Origin: Mikania micrantha
Lineage: Eukaryota; Streptophyta; Magnoliopsida; Asterales; Asteraceae
DNA: 64,000 bases
Direction: 5' to 3'
NCBI GenBank assembly: GCA_009363875.1
Contig: CM018691.1
Coordinates: 120,963,404-121,027,403, forward strand
The translations under genes and the position numbers were made by a program. The notes under the pieces are model-generated. The model was not told the origin of the DNA. It worked only from the letters and a program-made list of their open reading frames with translations, and did not search any database. Positions within the stretch are counted from its first letter, which is position 1. Each line of letters starts with the position of its first letter. Below are positions 31,016 through 43,111 of this stretch, in pieces.

Positions 31016-33997
31016 TGTCACACCCCCAATTTCCAACTAACGGAATCATACCGTTTGGGAACGTGACAAACCAGGATCTCAGATCATTAGACATAGCGAA
31101 GACCTCTATATGAATTTCAAAACATACTTTGGTCTTTAAAACATAACATCAGAGTTTTCAAAGTTTTGCGGAAGCGTTTAAAAACCAATAAGAGTTGTAA
31201 TATAACCATTACAAAACAAAATACTCAAATGTTCAAATTCAAATATCCAAAATGTTTATAATGCATGCGACTCTATCTCCTAGTCCATGCCAGTCTTTAT
31301 TGCGCGCCTTAGCGTCCTAAGAAAACATGTAAATCAAGTCAACACAAAGGTTGGTGCATAACACAGGTTTTAAGCATTCACAATGTTCAAAACAAAAGTT
31401 TGAATATCAAGTTGTAGATAACATAATCACACATGCACAGTCATGATAGCTAGTCATATAAACTATTTACATAAGTGGTCGACACCGAAGCTGACGAGTT
31501 GCCATGCTATAGCATGTTTTTGCCTTGCCACTATTGTCTAGCAATAGTAATGTGTGTTTGGTCAGTCAAACACCTGCGTAGATCCCATCTACCAGGTGAG
31601 GTTTGTCAAACCTAATAGATCTATTTCCAACTACCACGCTTTGTGTTACAGCAAACTAAACGGTTCGAGGTGTGTAAGGACTTTCAATTGCTATGTTGTC
31701 ACATAATGTAAACAGCTAACTCATGCAAGTGATATGTATCTAAAAAGAGTTTGTTGCACATGTTTTCTCCCCCAAAACAGTTTAAAATAAGAAAGGGGCC
31801 GTGTACGCACCTTTGGTTTTAGCAGAATGATCACACACTAAAAGCTCGTGTAAGAAATCCTCCTACGAAGAATCTGTGTTTAAACAATAACCTAGTGTTA
31901 TTCGAGATGTCGTTTTGTGCTTGAAATCACATACGTGTCAACACACTTATGTTAAAGTGTCAGAAATGTGCATACGTAAATACGCGTGACTTTGAAATCG
32001 TTTAAATAAAATCATATTTGATTTTATTTAAATAATCGTAATTATACGCGATTTCGTTTTCAGGTTAAAATATAAATTTCATTATTCTAATACGTCCGTA
32101 TTCTCGTTACGGTTCCAACGCAACTTGAACGGATCGAATCGGAGTTAGAACGAAGAAGTTATGAGTAAAAATCAAAAATAGTTTTAATTCTTCAAAAATG
32201 GTGGAACCCGGAATCGAACCCGCGACCACCAATTCAACACACACACAAGCTACCATCTGATCTATCCCATCTTTTGTTAACTCAATCAATTCAAAATTCT
32301 TTTGAACATCTCTGGACCGGTTCCCCCAATTCAATCGAACCTACCAACTTTCGATTTGCCCACGATTCGACCCAAATTGAACCTAGAACCATAGGGCTAT
32401 GGTTCTACAAATCCAACCGAACTTAAAGATGGTCTCAATTTGATAAATCATCATTTTAAAGTTCCAATTTATGACATTCAAAGTTTCAAACGTGAACCCC
32501 CAAACACATCATCTAATCTTGATAAATTCTATACTATCATTCGAAATTAACCTAGGGCTATCCTAAATCGCTCCCTTCTGAAACTACAGAGGTCCTTTAA
32601 TTCGATTTTTATAACCGATTGCATAAAAATCCCAAAACAGTTTTTCTATCACAAACCCTAGAATCGAACCCCAACAATTCGTTGTTGTTTGATCCAATTA
32701 ACTTAGGAGTTTCGTTCTATGGGACATCACGACACCATCTGTATAACCCAATTTGATTTTCCATTTCATTTTTAGTAAAACCCCCAAAACCGATTTGTGT
32801 TTAAACTCTAGAACTCGAAATCTAACAATTCATAGTTGTAATATGAAATTAACCTATGCATAACCTCAATCGGCCTTCTCTGAAACTACATACATACTTT
32901 AATTCGATTCTTAAACTCTTTAAGATCAAAACCCCCAAAACCGTTCTTAGTATAAACCCTAGAATCAAAAACCATATGATTCGATGTTAAATCACGAATT
33001 TGTTATATGGGTTAGTTTAGTCGAGATCTTCTGAAACTACCCATGTACATTAATTTGAATATTAAACACATTTCAATCAAAATCCCTAAAACCGTTTATG
33101 CTATGAACCCTAATTATTGTATTCATACAATTCGATGTTTTGAGCCGAAATTGACTTAAAATTAATCCTATTCGGCAGGTTTAGAAAGTTTAGGAGTGAA
33201 AACTTACGTGTTTTAGGGTCTAATTGAACGAATTAGTCTTGAGAGTTGATGTTCGGCCCCTCCATGATCAAGTCTCCTTCCCGCGGCTTCTCAGATCAAA
33301 TTGTTGTGTGAGAAATACTCTAAAGATACCGATTAGCAGTTCTGGAAACTCAATTGTGTGAATTTCGTTCGGTTTATATGATCTCGACATTAATTGCAAA
33401 CGGTTTCAACTCTTGAGTACCATTGGAGTTTAATTCGATCCTCTCAAGAGTTGTAACAGATGGTTAACGGCTAAAAATCATCAACATGAGTGATATGGAC
33501 AATTAATTCGATAATTAACAATGATTTAATGAGAATTCCAACTTCAATTTACCCCAAAACCGAATTTTGACTCAAAAAGTCAAAATTGAACCTTATCATT
33601 CAATTGCACGTCTAATCTTGACCTTTTAACATTCCAGAACTTATTTTGACCAATGATAATCCTTCACTTATGATTTCGTATCGTTTCGGGATATTTTTCA
33701 CAAATTTTTGTTAACGAGATTAACCCGAAATAACGAATTGTCACTAATTAGACAATTGAAACATTATTGGGCTTTGATTAACCCAATTGGGCCTTGTAAA
33801 TGCAATTGGGTCTCATTGGGCCTTCCTTGGCCTTATTGGGCCTTCCCTGTGCCTACTTTCTTTTCATTGGGCCTCGCTTGACTCTATTGGGCCTTACTGA
33901 GCCTCCCTTGGCTTATTGGGCCTACATTGGCTCTGTTGGGCCTGTGATCTCACCATCTTCAGTTAACAAGGTTAATCCGAAAAGTCGGATTGTCACA
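31016..33997 (-). repeat. 3' LTR of element D (2,982 bp)
   Basis: In plus orientation TGTCACACCCCC...GGATTGTCACA. It lacks ACAAC near 31538-31545, present in the other LTR. It contains the inverted GGCCCA cluster (seven TGGGCC at 33788-33942), degenerate tandem repeats (32500-33180), the tRNA-like segment and the TTTAAATAAAATCA hairpin (about 32003-32033). Confidence 0.95.
32202..32272 (-). promoter_or_regulatory. tRNA-like pol III promoter in element D LTR
   Basis: On the minus strand: GGGATAGATCAGATGGTAGC (A-box-like), a GT-rich middle, GGTGGTCGCGGGTTCGATTCCGG with a consensus box B GGTTCGATTCC (32210-32220), then GGTTCCACC resembling an acceptor strand. Distances fit a tRNA gene. The T stem has mismatches, so a tRNA product is unlikely. 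It is at the same place in the other LTR (41311-41381) and, more decayed, in A. Confidence 0.65.
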
Positions 33998-34034
33998 TCA
34001 TCCCCTTGTTGAAGGAATTTTCGTCCCGAAAATT
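33998..34034 (-). promoter_or_regulatory. Hairpin + polypurine tract module 2 of element D
   Basis: Minus strand: AATTTTCG-GGA-CGAAAATT (34034-34016), then AACAAGGGGATGA directly before the 3' LTR. Identical in form to A's module 2. Confidence 0.8.
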
Positions 34035-34470
34035 AGTAAGTGTTAGAAGTAGTTAGGAAACTACTTACAAGTTCAGATTGTGCGTGTTAGTGTGATTTGA
34101 TCATTCTGTGTGCTTGTGTGTACTCACACACAAAGTCTAATGCTTGCAACATCACAACTCAAATGTGATCGTTCAATGTGACTGTTTGCGTGTACACTAG
34201 TTAGTTCACCTAACTGCGACTGTTTGTGTTTGATCATACTGTGTTGTGTAACCTCACCCATAGTGAGTGTCTATAACTGTTTGTACTATGCAACCCCGCA
34301 CATAGCAAAATGTGTGTAACCAATCATGTATGTACTACCATAACATGTAACATATGAAATGTAGCACATAAAATGTAATGTAGCACAAATGTTTGTAACA
34401 AAATCAATTGAATAAATAAAATGTTTGTGCTTACAGTTTGAAATTTGCAGTGTTGATGTGTGAAGCATCA
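34035..34470 (-). other. Non-coding spacer between D's 3' modules
   Basis: Homologue of 14294-14736 in A, with the same ACACA/TGTGT-rich wording. No gene; the short ORF at 34286-34471 is not supported. Confidence 0.6.
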
Positions 34471-34509
34471 CGTCATCCCTTTGTTGAAGGAAATTTCGTC
34501 CCGAAATTT
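34471..34509 (-). promoter_or_regulatory. Hairpin + decayed polypurine tract module 1 of D
   Basis: Minus strand: AAATTTCG-GGA-CGAAATTT (34509-34491), then AACAAAGGGATGACG. The purine run has G to A relative to A's module 1, but the hairpin is perfectly kept. Confidence 0.65.
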
Positions 34510-37500
34510 AACGTGCGCTCTCAGTGTTAGCAGTAGCTGTTTTGAATAGATGAGGATATTTCTTCATCATTTGGTCTTCCCGTTCCCATGTGAATTCAGG
34601 ACCACGTCTTGAATTCCATCGAACTTTGACTATCGGAATCTTGCTTTGCTTCAGTTGTTTGACCTCTCGGTCCATGATTTCTGCCGGTTCTTCAATGAAT
34701 CGCAACTGTTCATCTACTTGTATTTCTTCCAACGGTACAATCAATGTCTCATCAGAAAGACATTTCTTTAAGTTTGACACATGAAAAACATCATGAACTC
34801 CACTGAGTTCATCCGGTAGTTTGAGTTGATACGCAACCGGACCAATCCTTTTCAGAATCTCAAAAGGTCCTACGTATCGTGGACTAAGCTTCCCGCGCTT
34901 GCCGAATCGTATCACACCTTTCCAAGGTGATACCTTTAGAAGAACTCGATCTCCTACTTGAAATTCCAACGGCTTGCGACGTTTGTCTGCATAACTCTTC
35001 TGTCGATCCCGGGCCGCTGCCATACGGTTCCGGATTTGAACTATCTTCTCTGTCGTCTCGTGTACCAATTCAGGACCTGTTATCTGACTGTCACCAATTT
35101 CAGCCCAGCAAACTGGTGAACAACATTTGCGACCATACAAAGCTTCAAACGGTGCTGCTTGAATACTTGTATGATAACTATTATTGTAAGAGAATTCCAC
35201 TAACGGTAAATGATTCTCCCAGCTATCACCAAAGTCAATTACACAAGCTCGTAACATATCCTCGAGCGTTTGAATCGTTCGTTCACTTTGACCATCGGTC
35301 TGTGGATGATAAGCGGTACTCATATCTAAGCGAGTCCCCAATGACTTATGAAGAGATTTCCAAAAGTTGGAAGTAAATCGGGCATCCCGATCTAATATAA
35401 TAGAAATTGGCACGCCATGTCGTGCTACTACTTCCTTGATATAAATACGAGTCAGTTTCTCCATCTTATCAATTTCCTTGATTGCTAAGAAGTGAGCAGA
35501 TTTCGTTAATCGATCGACAATTACCCATATCGTATCACAACCACTCGGTGTACGGGGTAACTTAGTAATGAAGTCCATCGAAATCTGTTCCCATTTCCAC
35601 ATCGGTATCTCTGCTTGTTGCAGTAAACCAGATGGCTTTCGATATTCAATTTTGACTTTCGAACAAGTCAAAAATTTGCTAACGTACTTAGCAATATCAG
35701 CTTTCATATGAGGCCACCAATACAGTGCCTTCAAATCATGATACATCTTGTCTGATCCCGGATGGACTGAATACCTGGACTTGTGTGCTTCATCCATCAC
35801 GAGTTCCCTTAAACCTCCATACAAAGGTATCCAAAGTCGATTAATGAAATAACGAATTCCATCAGACTTAACATCCAGTTGTTCTTCCATTCCCCGTAAA
35901 GATTCCTGTACCAAGTTTTCCTTTTTCAAAGCTTCAATCTGAGCACTGTGTACCTTGTCAGGTAAGTCAGTATGTATTGTCGTCATAAGTGCACGAACCC
36001 GTCTTGTTCCTGTTGTGTCTTTTCTGCTCAGAGCGTCAGCTACTACATTAGCTTTTCCCGGGTGATATTTAATCGCGCATTCGTAGTCGTTCAACAACTC
36101 AACCCATCGTCGTTGCCTCATATTAAGCTCCTTTTGATCAAAGTTATGTTGTAAACTCTTATGATTAGTGTAAATAGTACACTTAGTTCCATACAAGTAA
36201 TGCCTCCAAATCTTCAAAGCAAAAACCACTGCCCCTAACTCCAAGTCATGGGTAGTGTAATTCTTTTCGTGTGTCCGTAGTTGTCTAGAAGCATAAGCAA
36301 TCACTTTATCACGTTGCATCAACACACATCCCAAACCTTGTGCAGATGCATCACAATACACCACAAAGTCTTCCGTCCCTTCTGGTAAGGACAGAATCGG
36401 TGCGCTGCAAAGCTTCTGTTTCAATAACTGGAACGCAGTTTCCTGTTTTTCCGTCCAGTTATACTTCGTTCCCTTGTGCGTAAGAACTGTAAGTGGTTGA
36501 GCGATCTTTGAGAAACCTTCAATGAATCGTCGATAATAACCCGCCAACCCAAGGAACTGTCGTACCTCGGTAGGGGTCTTTGGTGCTTCCCAATTCTTAA
36601 TCGCTTCAATCTTCGCTGGATCAACATGTATGCCCTTTTCATTAACTATATGCCCCAAGAACTGTACTTCTCGCATCCAGAAATCACACTTCGAGAACTT
36701 AGCGTACAGTTGTTCCTGTTTCAGTAATTCCAATAGTAATCGAAGATGTTCAGCATGCTTTTCTTCTGACTGTGAATAAATGAGAATGTCATCGATGAAA
36801 ACAATGACAAATTTATCAAGATAAGGTTTACAAACACGATTCATGAGATCCATGAATACAGCTGGAGCGTTTGTCAACCCAAATGGCATGACCAAGAACT
36901 CATAATGGCCATAGCGTGTTCTGAATGCTGTCTTCGGGATATCCTCCTCCTGAACTCTTAGTTGATGATAACCAGACCTGAGATCAATCTTCGAGTAGTA
37001 ACTCGAACCTTGCAATTGATCGAACAGATCGTCAATCCTGAGTAACGGATACCGGTTCTTGATAGTAACCTTGTTCAATTCCCGGTAATCGATACACATA
37101 CGGAAAGTTCCGTCCTTCTTCTTAACAAACAAAACTGGAGCTCCCCACGGTGAAAAACTAGGTCGTATGAAACCCTTATCCAACAACTCTTGCAGTTGTG
37201 TAGATAACTCTTGCATCTCTGACGGTGCAAGTCGATAAGGCGCCCTAGCTATCGGTGCTGCATCTGGTGTAAGATCGATTCGAAATTCCACCTTTCTTAT
37301 AGGCGGTAATCCCGGCAAGTCTTCTGGAAATACCTCCGGAAATTCACAAACTACAGGTATATCTTCAAGCTTTTTCTCAGCTACCGGCTTTTCAGTTATA
37401 AGTGCTATAACTGCCGTATGACCTTTCCGCAGACATTTGTGTGCCTTCATACAAGATATGAGACGCAGTGGCGTACTGCTCTTCTCGCCTTGTACATACA

Positions 37501-39071
37501 ATGTCTCTCCCTGCGGAAGAGGTATGCGAACAATCTTTTCATGGCATACGATTTCAGCCTGGTTTTTGGATAACCAGTCCATGCCAATGACTACATCAAA
37601 ACTGCTTAAGGCAATAGGCATAAGATCAATCTCTAATGTTTGACCCATCAAATCAAGTATACATCCCTTAAAAATACTTTCCACTACAATCAACTTACCA
37701 TCAGCTAATTCCACAGTGTATGGACTATCTAAGGCAGTGGGACTAACATTTAGCAACTTAGCAAGTGAACTAGATACAAAACTCCGATCGGCACCAGTGT
37801 CAAGTAACATAGAGGCATAGTGATTATTTAAGAGGAACGTACCCGTAACGATGTTGGGATCCTCCCGTGCCTGACGTCCTCCAATCACAAACGCCCTGCC
37901 TCTAGCACCATTGTTGTTGTTATTATTGTTGTTGTTGGTGCCATTACCATTACCATTGCCGTTGCCGTTGCCCGTTGCATTATTATTCTCCCCACTTTTC
38001 TTAAGTTGTGGGCAATCCTTCTTGAAGTGTCCCATCTTGCCACACTCATAACAACCCTTCTGTGCGTTGTTCTGATTATTATTCTGGTTGTTGTGGTTGT
38101 TCTGTAGCTCCCTGCGACAATCCTTAGCCGAATGTCCAATCTTGCCACACCTCTGGCACTTAGCTCTATCACACTGATTACCTGCATGATGGTAACCACA
38201 CCTGTTGCACTTGGGGTGTTTACCAATATAACCCCCCGATGATGATGATTGCTGACCACTGCTTGAATTTTGATAAGACTTGTTTGAGTCTTGCTTCCGG
38301 TTTTGCTGATATGATTGTTGGTTGTTGCCCTTTGAGTTGTTACCTTCCCACTTTCTTTTATGATCTCCCACCTTGGTAGCAGACGTTCATTTAGGCAGAG
38401 TCCCCTGTAACACTGCCTGATCAGTAAGCTGATGCGCTAAACGAACAGCTTGTTGAATGGTGGTGGGATTTGCTGAAGTAACCAACCCCTGAATCTGAGG
38501 CACTAGTAATGTATCTTTCAATCCACTTGCTGGCTGGAGTAGCCATGTGTGGTAGAAGTCTGGCCAACTCGTGTGACCTGGTCGTGTACTCTTCAATATT
38601 TGACCCCTCCATCTTGAGGTGCCAATATTCCTCCTCCAACTTCTGCATTTCACTGTGAGGACAGTACTCCTCTTGCAGTAAAGTTTTGAAGTTGTTCCAT
38701 GTCAAGGCATTTGCCTCACCCAACCCCAGAGTCTGAACATTCGAGTTCCACCAGGTTAATGCTGGACCCTCCAATGTTCCCGTTGCAAACTTCACTTTGC
38801 TCTCTTCAGGGCAGTTGCACATTTCAAACACAGACTCCGCCTTTTCAATCCACCGAAGGAGTCCAATGGCCCCCTCCGACCCTTTGAAATTGTGTGGTTT
38901 ACAGTCCAAGAACATCTTGAACGTGCAGACTTGTGGGTTAACCAATCCCCCAGCTGGACCCTGTGGTCCTGTGTTGTGTGTCTGAGCATATTGTGCGATT
39001 GCCTCAGCGACTCTGTTGTTAATTAGCTCGTTGAGCTCAGCAACTGTCATATGTACGTTTCCCTCAGCCAT
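34508..39071 (-). pseudogene. gag-pol: Gag-Pol of element D: Gag broken, Pol open
   Basis: Same architecture as A's polyprotein, starting at MAEGN (ATG ends at 39071). Relative to A there is a 5-bp deletion between 38507 and 38508 (after KWIERYI), which shifts the frame, and a CGA to TGA stop at 38387-38389. Downstream, an open frame of 1,287 codons (34508-38371) keeps both zinc knuckles, protease DTGA, RT FIDD, RNase H, integrase and the tail. One RNase H residue differs (TDHKSL to TNHKSL, near 36160-36175), which replaces a conserved, probably catalytic, Asp. D therefore could not make normal Gag-Pol and would depend on a partner such as A. Confidence 0.92.
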
Positions 39072-39322
39072 TAGTTTCCTATTTACAAGAAGTGTTAGCA
39101 TGCTTGCAAAGTCTAATGTAACATGTGTAAGTAAAGCAACAAACACAACATATAATATATAATATAAATCAACACAACTGTTGGGAATAAATAATAGCTT
39201 TTCCATAGATATAAATTTTGATTTGAGTACAATACTTTTGAAATAAGACATAAGTTTCCAAATTACTAATGTAGGAACACAACCCGTTCCTAATAAGTTT
39301 AAACAAACAAGAAAAGAAAAAA

Positions 39323-39940
39323 TCAATCGTCCTCAACTGTGGATTCAGGATCGGAATCAACAACTGGTGCTGGTTCCTCCCCTTCTTCCTCTTCATCCTC
39401 TTCTTCATTCTCAGAGGCCACTAAATCCTCTAAGGCTTCTATCCTGCCCTCCAAGAACTCAGCTCGGTTCTCTGAATCTTCAAGACGACCAATCAAGTTA
39501 ATCATCTCATTCCGCATATCATGAACCAGATGGGCAAGTTCCTCTTGCCTCTCATTAGCATCCCATTGTTCCTGAGAATGTTGTGCGATCCTATCTTCTG
39601 CCTCGTACAAATCCTCGCGCAGTTTGGCGATCTCCTCAGCGTCCGTCCTTTGCCTCTTAGGCTCAGGAGCATCTAGTACTGGTGGTGGATGTGTAGAAGG
39701 TCCCTCAGCAGGGATCTGCTGAGTGCCCTCCACTGGCTCCTCCTCCGGATCCTCATCCAGGTCCTCATCTGGATCCTCCTCTGGATCCTCGTCTGGATCC
39801 TCCTCCGGATCCGAGTCATCCATCTCATATGGTGGTGGTGATGGAATAGGTGGTGGTGGTGATGACGGTGGTGCTGGAACTATCGGTCCCTCGTCCTCAG
39901 AGTCATCAATATAAATGTACGGTACTGATGAGGATGCCAT
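39323..39940 (-). CDS. ORF0 of element D: acidic coiled-coil protein
   Basis: 205 aa from the ATG ending at 39940, homologous to A's ORF0 along its length. PYIYIDDSEDE lies near the N-terminus, then a Pro/Ser stretch, fewer DPEE/DPDE units than A, the same coiled-coil block (LREDLYEAEDRIAQ, MRNEMINLIGRLEDSE) and an acidic C-terminus. It has remained open although the adjacent gag is broken, which fits the young age of the insertion and may not mean selection. Confidence 0.75.
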   Translation of the reverse strand: MASSSVPYIYIDDSEDEGPIVPAPPSSPPPPIPSPPPYEMDDSDPEEDPDEDPEEDPDEDLDEDPEEEPVEGTQQIPAEGPSTHPPPVLDAPEPKRQRTDAEEIAKLREDLYEAEDRIAQHSQEQWDANERQEELAHLVHDMRNEMINLIGRLEDSENRAEFLEGRIEALEDLVASENEEEDEEEEGEEPAPVVDSDPESTVEDD

Positions 39941-40110
39941 GCCTGTTACATAATACCATATATAAGTGCAGTGCCATGGAATGTGTAAACAAGTCAATTA
40001 CATAATGTCATATGTAATTTCTAAGAAATGTGTGTAAACATATGTGTCTAATGTCTAACGGTCATAGTCTAAGTCTACAAATGCAAACCTAGTTCGCTAT
40101 AACCAATGGT

Positions 40111-40121
40111 CTCTGATACCA
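40111..40121 (-). other. Primer-binding site of element D
   Basis: Minus strand TGGTATCAGAG, 3 nt after the LTR end at 40125; complementary to initiator tRNA-Met. Confidence 0.9.
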
Positions 40122-40124
40122 ATC

Positions 40125-43111
40125 TGTCACACCCCCAATTTCCAACTAACGGAATCATACCGTTTGGGAACGTGACAAACCAGGATCTCAGATCATTAGA
40201 CATAGCGAAGACCTCTATATGAATTTCAAAACATACTTTGGTCTTTAAAACATAACATCAGAGTTTTCAAAGTTTTGCGGAAGCGTTTAAAAACCAATAA
40301 GAGTCGTAATATAACCATTACAAAACAAAATACTCAAATGTTCAAATTCAAATATCCAAAATGTTTATAATGCATGCGACTCTATCTCCTAGTCCATGCC
40401 AGTCTTTATTGCGCGCCTTAGCGTCCTGAGAAAACATGTAAATCAAGTCAACACAAAGGTTGGTGCATAACATAGGTTTTAAGCATTCACAATGTTCAAA
40501 ACAACAGTTTGAATATCAAGTTGTAGATAACATAATCACACATGCACAGTCATGATAGCTAGTCATATAAACTATTTACATAAGTGGTCGACACCGAAGC
40601 TGACGAGTTGCCATGCTATAGCATGTTTTTGCCTTGCCACTATTGTCTAGCACAACAATAGTAATGTGTGTTTGGTCAGTCAAACACCTGCGTAGATCCC
40701 ATCTACCAGGTGAGGTTTGTCAAACCTAATAGATCTATTTCCAACTACCACGCTTTGCGTTACAGCAAACTAAACGGTTCGAGGTGTGTAAGGACTTTCA
40801 ATTGCTATGTTGTCACATAATGTAAACAGCTAACTCATGCAAGTGATATGTATCTAAAAAGAGTTTGTTGCACATGTTTTCTCCCCCAAAACAGTTTAAA
40901 ATAAGAAAGGGGCCGTGTACGCACCTTTGGTTTTAGCAGAATGATCACACACTAAAAGCTCGTGTAAGAAATCCTCCTACGAAGAATCTGTGTTTAAACA
41001 ATAACCTAGTGTTATTCGAGATGTCGTTTTGTGCTTGAAATCACATACGTGTCAACACACTTATGTTAAAGTGTCAGAAATGTGCATACGTAAATACGCG
41101 TGACTTTGAAATCGTTTAAATAAAATCATATTTGATTTTATTTAAATAATCGTAATTATACGCGATTTCGTTTTCAGGTTAAAATATAAATTTCATTATT
41201 CTAATACGTCCGTATTCTCGTTACGGTTCCAACGCAACTTGAACGGATCGAATCGGAGTTAGAACGAAGAAGTTATGAGTAAAAATCAAAAATAGTTTTA
41301 ATTCTTCAAAAATGGTGGAACCCGGAATCGAACCCGCGACCACCAATTCAACACACACACAAGCTACCATCTGATCTATCCCATCTTTTGTTAACTCAAT
41401 CAATTCAAAATTCTTTTGAACATCTCTGGACCGGTTCCCCCAATTCAATCGAACCTACCAACTTTCGATTTGCCCACGATTCGACCCAAATTGAACCTAG
41501 AACCATAGGGCTATGGTTCTACAAATCCAACCGAACTTAAAGATGGTCTCAATTTGATAAATCATCATTTTAAAGTTCCAATTTATGACATTCAAAGTTT
41601 CAAACGTGAACCCCCAAACACATCATCTAATCTTGATAAATTCTATACTATCATTCGAAATTAACCTAGGGCTATCCTAAATCGCTCCCTTCTGAAACTA
41701 CAGAGGTCCTTTAATTCGATTTTTATAACCGATTGCATAAAAATCCCAAAACAGTTTTTCTATCACAAACCCTAGAATCGAACCCCAACAATTCGTTGTT
41801 GTTTGATCCAATTAACTTAGGAGTTTCGTTCTATGGGACATCACGACACCATCTGTATAACCCAATTTGATTTTCCATTTCATTTTTAGTAAAACCCCCA
41901 AAACCGATTTGTGTTTAAACTCTAGAACTCGAAATCTAACAATTCATAGTTGTAATATGAAATTAACCTATGCATAACCTCAATCGGCCTTCTCTGAAAC
42001 TACATACATACTTTAATTCGATTCTTAAACTCTTTAAGATCAAAACCCCCAAAACCGTTCTTAGTATAAACCCTAGAATCAAAAACCATATGATTCGATG
42101 TTAAATCACGAATTTGTTATATGGGTTAGTTTAGTCGAGATCTTCTGAAACTACCCATGTACATTAATTTGAATATTAAACACATTTCAATCAAAATCCC
42201 TAAAACCGTTTATGCTATGAACCCTAATTATTGTATTCATACAATTCGATGTTTTGAGCCGAAATTGACTTAAAATTAATCCTATTCGGCAGGTTTAGAA
42301 AGTTTAGGAGTGAAAACTTACGTGTTTTAGGGTCTAATTGAACGAGTTAGTCTTGAGAGTTGATGTTCGGCCCCTCCACGATCAAGTCTCCTTCCCGCGG
42401 CTTCTCAGATCAAATTGTTGTGTGAGAAATACTCTAAAGATACCGATTAGCAGTTCTGGAAACTCAATTGTGTGAATTTCGTTCGGTTTATATGATCTCG
42501 ACATTAATTGCAAACGGTTTCAACTCTTGAGTACCATTGGAGTTTAATTCGATCCTCTCAAGAGTTGTAACAGATGGTTAACGGCTAAAAATCATCAACA
42601 TGAGTGATATGGACAATTAATTCGATAATTAACAATGATTTAATGAGAATTCCAACTTCAATTTACCCCAAAACCGAATTTTGACTCAAAAAGTCAAAAT
42701 TGAACCTTATCATTCAATTGCACGTCTAATCTTGACCTTTTAACATTCCAGAACTTATTTTGACCAATGATAATCCTTCACTTATGATTTCGTATCGTTT
42801 CGGGATATTTTTCACAAATTTTTGTTAACGAGATTAACCCGAAATAACGAATTGTCACTAATTAGACAATTGAAACATTATTGGGCTTTGATTAACCCAA
42901 TTGGGCCTTGTAAATGCAATTGGGTCTCATTGGGCCTTCCTTGGCCTTATTGGGCCTTCCCTGTGGCTACTTTCTTTTCATTGGGCCTCACTTGACTCTA
43001 TTGGGCCTTTCTGAGCCTCCCTTGGCTTATTGGGCCTACATTGGCTCTGTTGGGCCTGTGATCTCACCATCTTCAGTTAACAAGGTTAATCCGAAAAGTC
43101 GGATTGTCACA
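40125..43111 (-). repeat. 5' LTR of element D (2,987 bp)
   Basis: Nearly identical to 31016-33997; the 5-bp length difference is the ACAAC indel near 40650. It holds the same tRNA-like segment (41311-41381), hairpin and TGGGCC cluster (42897-43060). Confidence 0.95.

Larger units (their letters stand above)
31016..43111 (-). mobile_element. Gypsy element D (minus strand), close relative of A
   Basis: 12,096 bp: 5' LTR 40125-43111, PBS 40111-40121, ORF0 39323-39940, gag-pol 34508-39071, twin hairpin/polypurine modules, 3' LTR 31016-33997, TSD CCACA. Pol is nearly identical to A's, but the LTRs form a clearly different subtype (about 2.98 versus 2.84 kb, many substitutions). LTR-LTR difference is about 10 substitutions and one 5-bp indel by eye, so the insertion is very recent. 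Gag is broken. Confidence 0.95.

Noticed and set aside
32202..32272. A genuine tRNA gene
   Set aside because: T-stem mismatches, no clear anticodon arm and location inside LTR copies; only promoter boxes are kept.
32107..32334. 75-codon ORF duplicated in D LTRs (also 41221)
   Set aside because: Same reason: it spans the inverted tRNA-like segment and has no coding signature.
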